NCBI RefSeq assembly: GCF_020554865.1
Contig: NZ_JAJCIC010000025.1
Span: 10,920-74,919, forward strand
Direction of reading: 5' to 3'
From: Lacrimispora sp. 210928-DFI.3.58
GTDB lineage: Bacteria > Bacillota > Clostridia > Lachnospirales > Lachnospiraceae
DNA length: 64,000 bases
In this document: positions 16,339-24,361 of the stretch, in pieces
Numbering within the stretch: position 1 is the stretch's first letter
How the letters are laid out: every line of letters begins with the position of its first letter
Notes under the pieces: generated by a model
Seen by the model: only the letters and a program-made list of their open reading frames with translations
Told to the model about the DNA's origin: nothing
The model's database searches: none
Made by a program: the position numbers and the translations under genes

Positions 16339-17610
16339 TTATTCCTTTGCACCGGTAGGAGAAAGGGTCATCATCCATTTTACCTGTCCATCCTCGTAGG
16401 TGTTGATGGCTACGGATTTCTCAGGATCACCGTTGGCATCCAGAGTAAAGGTTCCGCCCACGCCGGTGAAGGTCATTCCGGTCATGCCCTTTATAAGGGA
16501 GGCCGTATCGCTGCCGCCGCCGTTCTTTGCAGCCTCCTCCAGCATGTAAATGGCATCATAGTACAGCGCTGCGCAGGCATTTAAGCTCTCTGTTCCGTAG
16601 GTCTCTGTATATTTGGATACGAAGTTGGCAACTGCAGGAGCCGTGTCCTCAGAAGAATAGTGGTTGGTGAAATAGCAGTTTGCAAACTCAGCCTCCAGGC
16701 CGGAGGTATCGGAGCCGTCCCAGCCATCGCCGCCCATGATCGCTCCCTCAAAGCCGGCATTTCTGGCTGCACCTACTAACAGCGGTACGGTGTCTAAGAA
16801 GCAGGGATAGAACAGGAAGTCTGCTCCGTTGGCAACCACCTGGGAGGCCTGAGCGGAAAAGTCGGTATCCTTTGTGGTGCACTCACCTGTATAAACCACC
16901 TCAATGCCGTTGGCCTCTGCATTTTCAATGAATGCATCCTTCAGGCCGTTGGAGTAATCGTCATCCTTTGCATAGATCACAGCAGCCTTAGTCCAGCCCT
17001 GCTCCTTTGCAAACTGTGCAGCCATCTTGCCCTGATAGGGGTCAATAAAGCAGTTCCGGAAAATGGCGTCGCCCTTTAAGGTGACATCCTTGTTGGTAGC
17101 GCCTGTTGCCAGCAGGAGCATGCCGTCCTTTGACGCCTGTTCTGCAATCGGTAAGGTAACAGAGGAGAAGAAGCAGCCAACGATCGCCTCCGGTCCCTGG
17201 GCCATCAGGCCATTATAGGCATTGATCGCCTGCTTTGCATCTGTTGCATCATCCATCAGCTTTCCGTTGTTGACGATCTCGATCTTGTACTCCGGATCCG
17301 ATGCGTTGATCTCCTCTGCCGCCATGGTAACAGCGTTCTGTGCGCCCTCGCCGTAGATGGCGGAACCACCTGTCAGGGAACAGATCACACCGATCTTAAT
17401 GACCTTATCCTCCTCTCCTGCTGCCCCGGCAGGAGCGGCCTCGGTGGCTGCGGTTTCCCCGGCGGCGGATGCAGCCTCAGTGGATCCGGCAGCTGCTGCA
17501 GCCGTCGTGCTGCCTCCTGCAGCCGCCTGCTGTGCAGAGGAACCGCACCCTGCAAGAAGTCCTGCGGTCATTGCCGCGGTGAGAGCTACTGACAACCATT
17601 TCTTTTTCAT
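16339..17610 (-). CDS. livK: ABC transporter substrate-binding lipoprotein LivK-type
   Basis: Extracellular ligand-binding lipoprotein of 423 residues. The signal peptide ends in lipobox LLAGC at about residues 18-22 and is followed by a Ser/Ala/Thr/Glu-rich linker to about residue 70. The periplasmic-binding type I domain starts at KIGVICSLTGGSAIYGEGAQN. Start 17610 is used since GGAGG is 8 bases upstream, against 2 bases for ATG 17616. First gene of the twelve-gene run, and it defines what is imported. Ligand unknown; leucine/valine-type folds also bind other amino acids and amides. Confidence 0.92.
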   Translation of the reverse strand: MKKKWLSVALTAAMTAGLLAGCGSSAQQAAAGGSTTAAAAAGSTEAASAAGETAATEAAPAGAAGEEDKVIKIGVICSLTGGSAIYGEGAQNAVTMAAEEINASDPEYKIEIVNNGKLMDDATDAKQAINAYNGLMAQGPEAIVGCFFSSVTLPIAEQASKDGMLLLATGATNKDVTLKGDAIFRNCFIDPYQGKMAAQFAKEQGWTKAAVIYAKDDDYSNGLKDAFIENAEANGIEVVYTGECTTKDTDFSAQASQVVANGADFLFYPCFLDTVPLLVGAARNAGFEGAIMGGDGWDGSDTSGLEAEFANCYFTNHYSSEDTAPAVANFVSKYTETYGTESLNACAALYYDAIYMLEEAAKNGGGSDTASLIKGMTGMTFTGVGGTFTLDANGDPEKSVAINTYEDGQVKWMMTLSPTGAKE

Positions 17611-17659
17611 AATCATTTCCTCCTCATTCTCAGCTTCATACAGGACAATCCGGCTTCGT

Positions 17660-17702
17660 AAACAAAAGAGGCCCCTCGCCTTCCGGCTGAGACCTCTTTG
17701 TT
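17660..17702 (-). promoter_or_regulatory. Attenuator-like hairpin in the livK leader
   Basis: On the minus strand AACAAAGAGGTCTC pairs with GAGGGGCCTCTTTTGTT across an 11-base loop, and the 3' side is T-rich. It lies between the promoter and livK, so it may act as a conditional terminator. The inducer or sensor is not apparent and no known riboswitch was recognised. Confidence 0.5.
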
Positions 17703-17725
17703 CTCCTGCTCTGTATGTTAGGTGG

Positions 17726-17754
17726 ATTATAGCATCCTGATTTTCAAAACACAA
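17726..17754 (-). promoter_or_regulatory. Promoter of the liv-pxp operon
   Basis: Minus strand: TTGTGT (17749-17754), 17-base spacer ending in TGC, TATAAT (17726-17731). An extended -10 promoter about 110 bases ahead of livK. No comparable promoter was noticed further downstream in the twelve-gene run. Confidence 0.7.
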
Positions 17755-17924
17755 GCGATTTCTGGTTTTCCTTTTTTTCTAAATGGTTTACCGTAATTTT
17801 CTGTTTTTTCCTGCGTAAAGTTCTTTTATTCTTCCATATGAAAGTATTATCAATAAAGGCTGTCCTTCAAAGATGCCCCTCCTGTCAGGCAGGCAATGGA
17901 CTCGTTATTTTTTTATCAACCTAT

Positions 17925-17952
17925 TTGCCTTTTGTAAAATCTATGCTATACT
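17925..17952 (+). promoter_or_regulatory. Promoter of pncB
   Basis: TTGCCT (17925-17930), 16-base spacer, TATACT (17947-17952), about 45 bases before the ribosome site of pncB. The rest of the gap 17755-17924 shows no gene. Confidence 0.65.
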
Positions 17953-18006
17953 TCTGTCAATAAAACGAGCCACCTCGCTAAGTGCTCACAACTAGGAGGA
18001 ACTATC

Positions 18007-19467
18007 ATGGACCAAAGAAATCTCACGTTACTCACTGACCTGTACGAGCTCACTATGATGCAGGGCTATTTTAAGGAAAAGGACGCCAACGAAACCGTGA
18101 TCTTTGACGCGTTTTTCCGCACTAATCCACACGGCAACGGCTTTTCCATCTGCGCAGGTCTTGAACAGGCCATCGAATATATCCGTGACCTGCATTTCGA
18201 TGACAGCGACATCGAATATTTGAGAGGCCTCCATCTCTTTGAGGAAGATTTCCTGGAATATCTCCATGAGTTCAAATTCACCGGTGATATCTATGCCATT
18301 CCTGAGGGCACTGTGATCTTCCCCAGGGAGCCCATTGTAAAGGTCATCGCTCCCATCATGCAGGCCCAGCTCATCGAGACGGCTCTCTTAAATATCATCA
18401 ACCACCAGAGCCTGATCGCCACGAAGACAGAGCGCATTGTCCATGCTGCCAAGGGGGACGGTGTCATGGAGTTCGGACTCCGGCGTGCCCAGGGACCGGA
18501 CGCAGGCACCTACGGCGCAAGGGCTGCCATGATCGCAGGCTGCATCGGCACCTCCAATGTGCTCTGCGGCAAAATGTTCGATGTGCCTGTAAAGGGAACC
18601 CATGCCCACAGCTGGATCATGAGCTTTCCCGATGAGCTCACTGCCTTCCGCACCTATGCAAAGCTGTATCCCACTGCCTGCATTCTGTTAGTAGACACCT
18701 ATGACACCTTAAACTCCGGCATCCCCAATGCCATCAAGGTATTTACGGAAATGCGGGAGGCCGACATCCCTCTTACCTTTTACGGCATCCGCTTAGACAG
18801 CGGCGACTTAGCTTACCTCTCCAAAAAGGCCAAAAAGATGCTGGATGAGGCCGGGTTCTCCGATGCTGTCATCTCTGCCTCCAATGATCTGGATGAATAC
18901 CTGATCGACAGCCTGAAGATGCAGGGAGCCACCATCAACTCCTGGGGTGTGGGAACCAATCTTATCACCTCAAAGGACTGCCCCTCCTTTGGCGGCGTCT
19001 ACAAGCTGGCTGCTATAAAGGACAAGGCAAGCGGAAAGTTTATCCCAAAGATCAAGCTCTCTGAAAATGCAGAAAAGATCACCAACCCAGGCAACAAGAC
19101 CATCCAGCGTATATACGACAAGGCCACAGGAAAGATCATCGCTGACCTGATCTGCTTAGTCGGCGAGAAGTTTGATACCAACAACTCCCTGCTTCTCTTT
19201 GATCCCATTGAGACCTGGAAAAAGACCCTGCTGGCTCCGGGAAGCTACACCGTGAGGGAGCTCCTTGTTCCTGTATTCTTAAATGGAACCTGCGTATATA
19301 AGTCCCCGAAGGTAATGGATATCCAGGCCTACTGCAAGAGGGAGCTGGATACCCTGTGGGATGAGTCCAAGCGTCTGATGAACCCTCACGAGGTCCATGT
19401 GGACCTGTCCAATGAGCTGTGGCATATGAAGAACCAGCTCCTGGAATCCTATCACAAGAACAGCTGA
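18007..19467 (+). CDS. pncB: Nicotinate phosphoribosyltransferase
   Basis: First step of NAD salvage from nicotinate: nicotinate + PRPP + ATP to nicotinate mononucleotide. The 486-residue protein opens with RNLTLLTDLYELTMMQGYF and has EFGLRRAQGPDAG, GTHAHSWIMSF and FYGIRLDSGDLAYLSKKA, all hallmark segments of the family (form 2). It is preceded by AGGAGGAACTATC. It is a single-gene unit with its own promoter and a terminator immediately after. NAD synthetase (nadE), which completes the pathway, is 34 kb downstream. Confidence 0.96.
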   Translation: MDQRNLTLLTDLYELTMMQGYFKEKDANETVIFDAFFRTNPHGNGFSICAGLEQAIEYIRDLHFDDSDIEYLRGLHLFEEDFLEYLHEFKFTGDIYAIPEGTVIFPREPIVKVIAPIMQAQLIETALLNIINHQSLIATKTERIVHAAKGDGVMEFGLRRAQGPDAGTYGARAAMIAGCIGTSNVLCGKMFDVPVKGTHAHSWIMSFPDELTAFRTYAKLYPTACILLVDTYDTLNSGIPNAIKVFTEMREADIPLTFYGIRLDSGDLAYLSKKAKKMLDEAGFSDAVISASNDLDEYLIDSLKMQGATINSWGVGTNLITSKDCPSFGGVYKLAAIKDKASGKFIPKIKLSENAEKITNPGNKTIQRIYDKATGKIIADLICLVGEKFDTNNSLLLFDPIETWKKTLLAPGSYTVRELLVPVFLNGTCVYKSPKVMDIQAYCKRELDTLWDESKRLMNPHEVHVDLSNELWHMKNQLLESYHKNS

Positions 19468-19486
19468 TATCCAGCGAAACCAACAA

Positions 19487-19537
19487 GCGCCTGCACTGCC
19501 CCGGACTCTTTTGTCCGTGGACAGCGCAGGCGCTTAT
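19487..19537. terminator. Bidirectional terminator between pncB and the GH32 gene
   Basis: A strong stem (AAGCGCCTGC... pairing with ...GCAGGCGCTT) lies between the convergent ends of pncB and the GH32 gene, followed by T-rich sequence on the plus strand. Confidence 0.75.
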
Positions 19538-19563
19538 TTGATATTTGATCTGTCTGATCCTGT

Positions 19564-20886
19564 TTAAGACTCCAGGGTGCAGAGCCTCAGCCTTTCCATG
19601 GAATCAAACTGCAGCTTTCCGGTCAAACCGTAGACCGCATTGCTGATCACATATTCTCCCTGATTGATAAATACCTCGACGATATTGGAGCTGACATAAA
19701 TATCCAGATGACAGCCTGATCTCAGCTCCGGGGTCTCAAAGGCAAGCCTGTATTCCTTATGGCCGCCGAACACGGCGCTTCTGTCCGTATGGATCCTGTT
19801 TCCTTCCCGGAAGATCTGATAACCGCCTATATCCAGGCGCTCTCCCTCCTCCATATCAAGGCTTACCCGGTAGCCGGCCTCATCGGCCTCCGAGGGTGCT
19901 GTGATCTGTCTTGTGTAGCGGCTTTCCACATTGGGATGGGGCCTGAAATAGACAAAGCCTTCCTTCACCTCGATCACCCGCGGCATACAGAGCATGCCGA
20001 TCCATTCCCCGTCCACAGCCTCCGGCATACGCAGCCAGGCAACCATGATCTGCCGTCCTTCCTCATCCTTTATGCTCTGGGTGGCATAAAGATCCAGTCC
20101 ATGATCTGCGTACTGGAAGGTATCCGGCAGACTCATGACACAGCCCTTCTCCTCAAAGTCCACTGCCGCACAGATGATCTGATTCTCCTCCCTCTTTCCA
20201 TCCTTTATGATGCCCATGGAGGAGAGCAGCAGCACATTCCCGCCCTCTGTCTCCAGGTATTCCGGGCATTCCCACATCCAGCCCCAGTGGGGCTCATGGG
20301 ATACGCTGTTTACATAGCTCCAGCTGGCCAGGTCATTGCTCTTGTAGAATAAGAGCTTTCCTCTGCCATCCTCTGTCGTGCTTCCTAAGACCAGGTACCA
20401 GCCGTTTCTTCCACGCCACACCTTCGGATCCCTGGTATGTGTCCTGTCTCCCACACGCTTATCCTCTATGGGCGGGATAATAACCTGCTTCCCTTTAAAA
20501 TTATCAAAATGCTTCCCGTCCTCTGAGCACAGCATGAGCTGGGCAGAGTCAAACTGTTCATCCAGACAATGGTGGATGTCCTTCGGATCGGGCTTATGAT
20601 AGTGTACTCCCGTATAAAACAGATACATTTTCCCATCATACTCCAGGGCGCTTCCTGAGAAGCAGCCGTTCTGATCCTCGCAAATAGTGGGGAAAAGGGC
20701 AACTCCTCTGTGCTCCCAGACCACCAGGTCCCTGCTCACTGCATGGCCCCAGCGCATGGTCCCCCACCGTGTATCATATGGGAAATATTGGTAAAACAAA
20801 TGATATTCTCCTTTATAATATATGAAGCCGTTCGGATCATTCATCCAGCCCCCCGGGGCTTTTACATGTATCTTATTCACTGTCAT
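19564..20886 (-). CDS. Glycoside hydrolase family 32 (sucrose-6-phosphate hydrolase / fructosidase)
   Basis: Hydrolyses beta-fructofuranosyl bonds in sucrose, sucrose 6-phosphate or fructo-oligosaccharides. All three acid motifs are present: WMNDPNG (14-20, nucleophile D17), RDP (152-154, transition-state stabiliser) and ECP (206-208, acid/base). FSGSA is at 76-80. The 440-residue length covers the five-bladed propeller plus C-terminal beta-sandwich. There is no signal peptide, so it is cytoplasmic. It is downstream of an ABC importer rather than a PTS, so an unphosphorylated fructoside is the likelier substrate. Confidence 0.93.
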   Translation of the reverse strand: MTVNKIHVKAPGGWMNDPNGFIYYKGEYHLFYQYFPYDTRWGTMRWGHAVSRDLVVWEHRGVALFPTICEDQNGCFSGSALEYDGKMYLFYTGVHYHKPDPKDIHHCLDEQFDSAQLMLCSEDGKHFDNFKGKQVIIPPIEDKRVGDRTHTRDPKVWRGRNGWYLVLGSTTEDGRGKLLFYKSNDLASWSYVNSVSHEPHWGWMWECPEYLETEGGNVLLLSSMGIIKDGKREENQIICAAVDFEEKGCVMSLPDTFQYADHGLDLYATQSIKDEEGRQIMVAWLRMPEAVDGEWIGMLCMPRVIEVKEGFVYFRPHPNVESRYTRQITAPSEADEAGYRVSLDMEEGERLDIGGYQIFREGNRIHTDRSAVFGGHKEYRLAFETPELRSGCHLDIYVSSNIVEVFINQGEYVISNAVYGLTGKLQFDSMERLRLCTLES

Positions 20887-20941
20887 ATTTCATGCATTCC
20901 TTATACGAAAAGTCTTGCCGCCCATAGGCGGTATAAGTTAA

Positions 20942-21802
20942 CTACTTTACTGCACCGGCAACCACACCTCCGATGATCTGCTTCTGGAGCACGATATACA
21001 GAATGAGGATCGGGATCACGCACAGCAGCAGCCCTGCCATGATTGTACCATAGTCTGCGGAATATGTCCCGTAAAAACTGTAGGTAGAAAGAGGCAGCGT
21101 CAGAAGCTTCTTGTCTGTCAGCACCAGGGATGGCAGCAGGAAGTCATTCCAGAAGGCCAGGGAGTTTAAGATCACCATGGTGGAGATAATGGGCTTCAAA
21201 AGAGGAAGCACGATCTTAAAAAATGTCTCCGCGTGGGTACAGCCGTCAATGCAGCTGGCCTCCTCCAAAGCAATCGGCACATTCCCCCGGATAAAGCCGT
21301 GGAACATGAACACGGACATTGCCATGGAAAAGCCTGTATGCATGAAGATCAGAGTGATCCTGTGGTTCAATACGTTCAGCGTGCCGCCGTAGATGCTCAC
21401 CAATGGGATCATGATGGCCTGGAAGGGGATGATCATGGAGGCTACCATCAACGCAAAGGTGATATTGGAGATCATGTTGCTGTGGCGCACAATATAGTAT
21501 GCCAGCATGGATGCCAAAAGGGTTACCAGCACAGTGGCACAGCCTGTCACGATCAGGGAATTCTTAAAGGCATTTAAGAAGTCCATCTGTGTAAATGCCT
21601 TCACAAAGTTGTCAAAGGACAGTCCCTTGATGGTGAACAGCCAGGAAAAGGGGCTCTTGATGATATCCCGCTTCTGCTTTAGGGAATTGATGACCACCAT
21701 CAGAAAGGGAAACATATAGGCAATAAAAACAATGACCAGTAATCCGATAAAAAGGGCGTTTGTCACCTTCCGCTTATTTCCTCCAACCGTTGTCTGCTTC
21801 AT
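20942..21802 (-). CDS. Sugar ABC transporter permease (MalG type)
   Basis: Membrane permease of 286 residues with six predicted spans. The binding-protein-dependent transport loop EEASCIDGCTHAETFFKIVLPLLKP carries the EAA motif that docks the ATPase. The ATG at 21802 follows GACAGGAGGTAG and overlaps the stop of the upstream permease, showing coupled translation. It forms the channel with the next gene. No ATPase gene is in the locus, so a shared MsmK-type ATPase encoded elsewhere is expected. Confidence 0.92.
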   Translation of the reverse strand: MKQTTVGGNKRKVTNALFIGLLVIVFIAYMFPFLMVVINSLKQKRDIIKSPFSWLFTIKGLSFDNFVKAFTQMDFLNAFKNSLIVTGCATVLVTLLASMLAYYIVRHSNMISNITFALMVASMIIPFQAIMIPLVSIYGGTLNVLNHRITLIFMHTGFSMAMSVFMFHGFIRGNVPIALEEASCIDGCTHAETFFKIVLPLLKPIISTMVILNSLAFWNDFLLPSLVLTDKKLLTLPLSTYSFYGTYSADYGTIMAGLLLCVIPILILYIVLQKQIIGGVVAGAVK

Positions 21803-22674
21803 TATGCTTCTACCTCCTGTCTCTTTGTCAGATATACCTGGATACCGCTGATACATGCAACAACAATAAATAAGATGAGGGCTTCTGCCTGGCCTACACC
21901 GAACTGTCTGGAGGTAAAGGCCTTCTCATACACATGCATGGCCGCCATCTGTGTGGAGCCGTAGGGGCCTCCTGCTGTCAGGGACAGGTTCACATCGTAG
22001 ACCATGAATGCCCTTGACAGGGTAAGGAAAAGGCAGATTGTAACGGATGACATCATAAGAGGCATTATGATATTCTTTAATTTCACCCAGCCGGCAGCTC
22101 CGTCAATGCTGGCTGCCTCCATCACATCCTCGCTGAGGCCCATAAAGCCCGCCACGTAGATCAGGATCATATAACCTGACAGCTGCCACACAGACACCAG
22201 CACCAGGGCGGCAAATGCCTTGCCCGGCGTGGAGAGCCAGGAGGCCGCAAACAGTTCCCAGCCAGTGGCCTCTCCGATGCTGACAAAGGCTCTGGAGAAT
22301 ACGAACTGCCAGATATAGCCCAGGACGATACCTCCGATCAGGTTGGGGGTAAAGAAGCCTGCCCGGAAGAAATCCTGTCCCTTAATGCCTCTTGTGAGGA
22401 GATAGGCAATGCCGAAGGCAAGGACATTTACCAGGATCACCACTGCGATCACGTACTGGAAGGTCAGTCCTAAGGAAGTCCAGAACTGGCTGTCGCGCAC
22501 AACGCCTCCAAAATTTTCAAATCCAATAAAATTCTTTACCTTGGAGACTCCGTTCCAGTCTGTCAGGGTAAGATAAACGCCGTAAACAAAGGGAATTATC
22601 ACAACTGCAAAGAAGCAGAACATTCCCGGTAATGCAAACATACAGAAATCTTTTCCATTATTTTTTGACTTCAT
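21802..22674 (-). CDS. Sugar ABC transporter permease (MalF type)
   Basis: Membrane permease of 290 residues, six spans. The EAA loop reads MEAASIDGAAGWVKLKNIIMPLMM. The ATG at 22674 follows ATAGGAGAGG; the longer reading frame would overlap the coding end of the binding protein. It is the second gene of the importer operon and partner of the MalG-type permease. Substrate is inferred from the adjacent GH32 enzyme: sucrose or short fructans. Confidence 0.92.
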   Translation of the reverse strand: MKSKNNGKDFCMFALPGMFCFFAVVIIPFVYGVYLTLTDWNGVSKVKNFIGFENFGGVVRDSQFWTSLGLTFQYVIAVVILVNVLAFGIAYLLTRGIKGQDFFRAGFFTPNLIGGIVLGYIWQFVFSRAFVSIGEATGWELFAASWLSTPGKAFAALVLVSVWQLSGYMILIYVAGFMGLSEDVMEAASIDGAAGWVKLKNIIMPLMMSSVTICLFLTLSRAFMVYDVNLSLTAGGPYGSTQMAAMHVYEKAFTSRQFGVGQAEALILFIVVACISGIQVYLTKRQEVEA

Positions 22675-22688
22675 AATCCGAACCTCTC

Positions 22689-24065
22689 CTATTTCTGTTC
22701 TGCCCAATAAGCTTCGATTTCCCTGATCAGCTCTGCCCTGTCGCATCTTCCTGCCAGATACTTCTGCATGGATGCTCCCAGTATGGACCAGTGGTCGTTG
22801 GGAACAATGGCTGAGGCGTTAAATGCATTGCCAGAGTGGACCTTCTCGTAAATATCGCGGCTCAAAGGATCTGCCGGCTCATATGGGTTATTTTGAAATG
22901 GCGGAATGATGCTGCAGCTGTTTACCACCATCTGCTGTCCGATTTCGCTGTATACCATCCAGTTTAAGAACTCCTTTGCAGCGGCCTTCTGCTTATCCGT
23001 TGCGATCTGCCCGTCCATCATGACCTGCTTGGAAGGGGATCCCTGGATATTGCTGTTTGCAAAGTCACTCTCGTCATCGCTCACAAAATATGGAAGGAAG
23101 CCGTATTCGTCCTGTGTATCCGCACCTGCCTCCTCCAGGTTGGGCCATGCCCAGTTGCCGTTGAACCAGAAGGCCGTCTTGCCGTCAGCCAGGTCAATGG
23201 CCATCTCGTCATAGTCAGCTCCCAGGGGATCGGCCTTTGCCACATTGTACTCCTTCAGCACATCGAACATATCCAGAAACTGGGAAAGCCTGTCATATGT
23301 ACTGAGATCCAGGGTTCCTGCCTTGATCTTCCCAATCACCTCCTGAGCTCCCTCTGAGGTTCCGTCGTAGAGCTCATAAGCGTACTGCAGGTGATGGGCT
23401 CCTAAGGACCAGTCCTCCTTTGCCAGGGAGATGGGACGCTCCATGCCTGCCGCCCGGAGCTCCTCCAGGATCCCCTTGAAATCACTTAAGGTCTTGATGG
23501 AGGCGGGATCAAACTCTCTTCCCAGGGTATCCTCGATCACGGCCTTGTGGTATATGATGCCGCGTCCCTCGATACAGAGAGGAAGGCTGTACACCTTGTC
23601 ATTCACTCTTGTCAGATACTCCTCTGCCTCTGCTGTCCATGGCTCCGCTGTCAGATCCTCTGCCTTTTCCTCTGCAAGGGCGATCACGTCCGTCGTATCA
23701 AGGATGGACAGCGTAGGGGGATTTCCAGAGTTGTAAAGGCTTACTACCTTTGTGTAGGGAGAATCACCATCTGTGACCGGCATGACCTCCACATGTACTC
23801 CTGACCTTTCCTCAAATACTTCACTCATCTTATTCAGTGCCACCTGGATCTCAGCCTTTGAATTCAGAAGGGTGATGCTGGTTCCCTTCAGGCTTTCATC
23901 GTATGCAAAGGTATCCACAGACATATTGATCGGTATCTCCGTCTTCACCTCATTCGGATCATCCGGATCACTGGCAAAACCAAATCTGCACCCTGTCAGC
24001 GCGGCGGGCAACAGAAGCGCCGTCAGTGCCAGCGCTGTGACTCTCGTCAATCTCTTCCTTTTCAT
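22689..24065 (-). CDS. Sugar ABC transporter substrate-binding lipoprotein
   Basis: Extracellular solute-binding protein family 1, 458 residues. The signal peptide ends at lipobox ALTGC (C26). The mature domain has VMDGQIATDKQKAAAKEFLNWMVYSEIGQQMV typical of this family. First gene of the sucrose/fructan operon, with AGGAGGAAAG before the start and an operator region upstream. It recruits the sugar at the cell surface and delivers it to the two permeases that follow. Ligand inferred. Confidence 0.92.
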   Translation of the reverse strand: MKRKRLTRVTALALTALLLPAALTGCRFGFASDPDDPNEVKTEIPINMSVDTFAYDESLKGTSITLLNSKAEIQVALNKMSEVFEERSGVHVEVMPVTDGDSPYTKVVSLYNSGNPPTLSILDTTDVIALAEEKAEDLTAEPWTAEAEEYLTRVNDKVYSLPLCIEGRGIIYHKAVIEDTLGREFDPASIKTLSDFKGILEELRAAGMERPISLAKEDWSLGAHHLQYAYELYDGTSEGAQEVIGKIKAGTLDLSTYDRLSQFLDMFDVLKEYNVAKADPLGADYDEMAIDLADGKTAFWFNGNWAWPNLEEAGADTQDEYGFLPYFVSDDESDFANSNIQGSPSKQVMMDGQIATDKQKAAAKEFLNWMVYSEIGQQMVVNSCSIIPPFQNNPYEPADPLSRDIYEKVHSGNAFNASAIVPNDHWSILGASMQKYLAGRCDRAELIREIEAYWAEQK

Positions 24066-24122
24066 GCATCCTTTCCTCCTTGATATAGCCTCGTCTCATT
24101 TTTATAATCGGTTACGTTATCG

Positions 24123-24144
24123 GTAAAGTAACCGGTTACTTTAC
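24123..24144. promoter_or_regulatory. Perfect 22-bp palindromic operator for the LacI-type repressor
   Basis: The sequence is fully self-complementary around the centre ACCGGT, with core AAGTAACCGGTTACTT, a classic LacI-family operator form. It lies just downstream of the minus-strand promoter for the ABC operon, so repressor binding would block transcription. Related, weaker sites lie at about 24107-24120 and 24245-24262. Confidence 0.85.
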
Positions 24145-24152
24145 ATGTCTTT

Positions 24153-24181
24153 ATATTACCATATTGTCAACTGTGCGTCAA
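24153..24181 (-). promoter_or_regulatory. Promoter of the sucrose/fructan ABC-GH32 operon
   Basis: Minus strand: TTGACG (24176-24181), 17-base spacer, TAATAT (24153-24158). The operator begins about 9 bases after the -10. An overlapping TTGACA is at 24165-24170. Confidence 0.6.
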
Positions 24182-24244
24182 TAAGGCAATCTTAATTTTG
24201 TAACATATGCATGTTTTTGATAGGCCATCTTTATGCACATGTTA

Positions 24245-24302
24245 CAAAACCGGTTACTTAACCCATTACTTACTGTTTTTCTTTTCGTCTTTGTGCTATA
24301 CT
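24245..24302 (+). promoter_or_regulatory. Promoter and second operator-like site of the LacI-type gene
   Basis: An extended -10 (TGC-TATACT, 24297-24302) precedes the regulator gene. An imperfect copy of the operator, AAAACCGGTTACTTAA, lies about 40 bases upstream, suggesting autoregulation. Confidence 0.55.
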
Positions 24303-24361
24303 TGTCATAATTCGAAATTTCAGGAGCAGCCTTCTGCAGGCGGCAAAAGGATGTGATTTAC

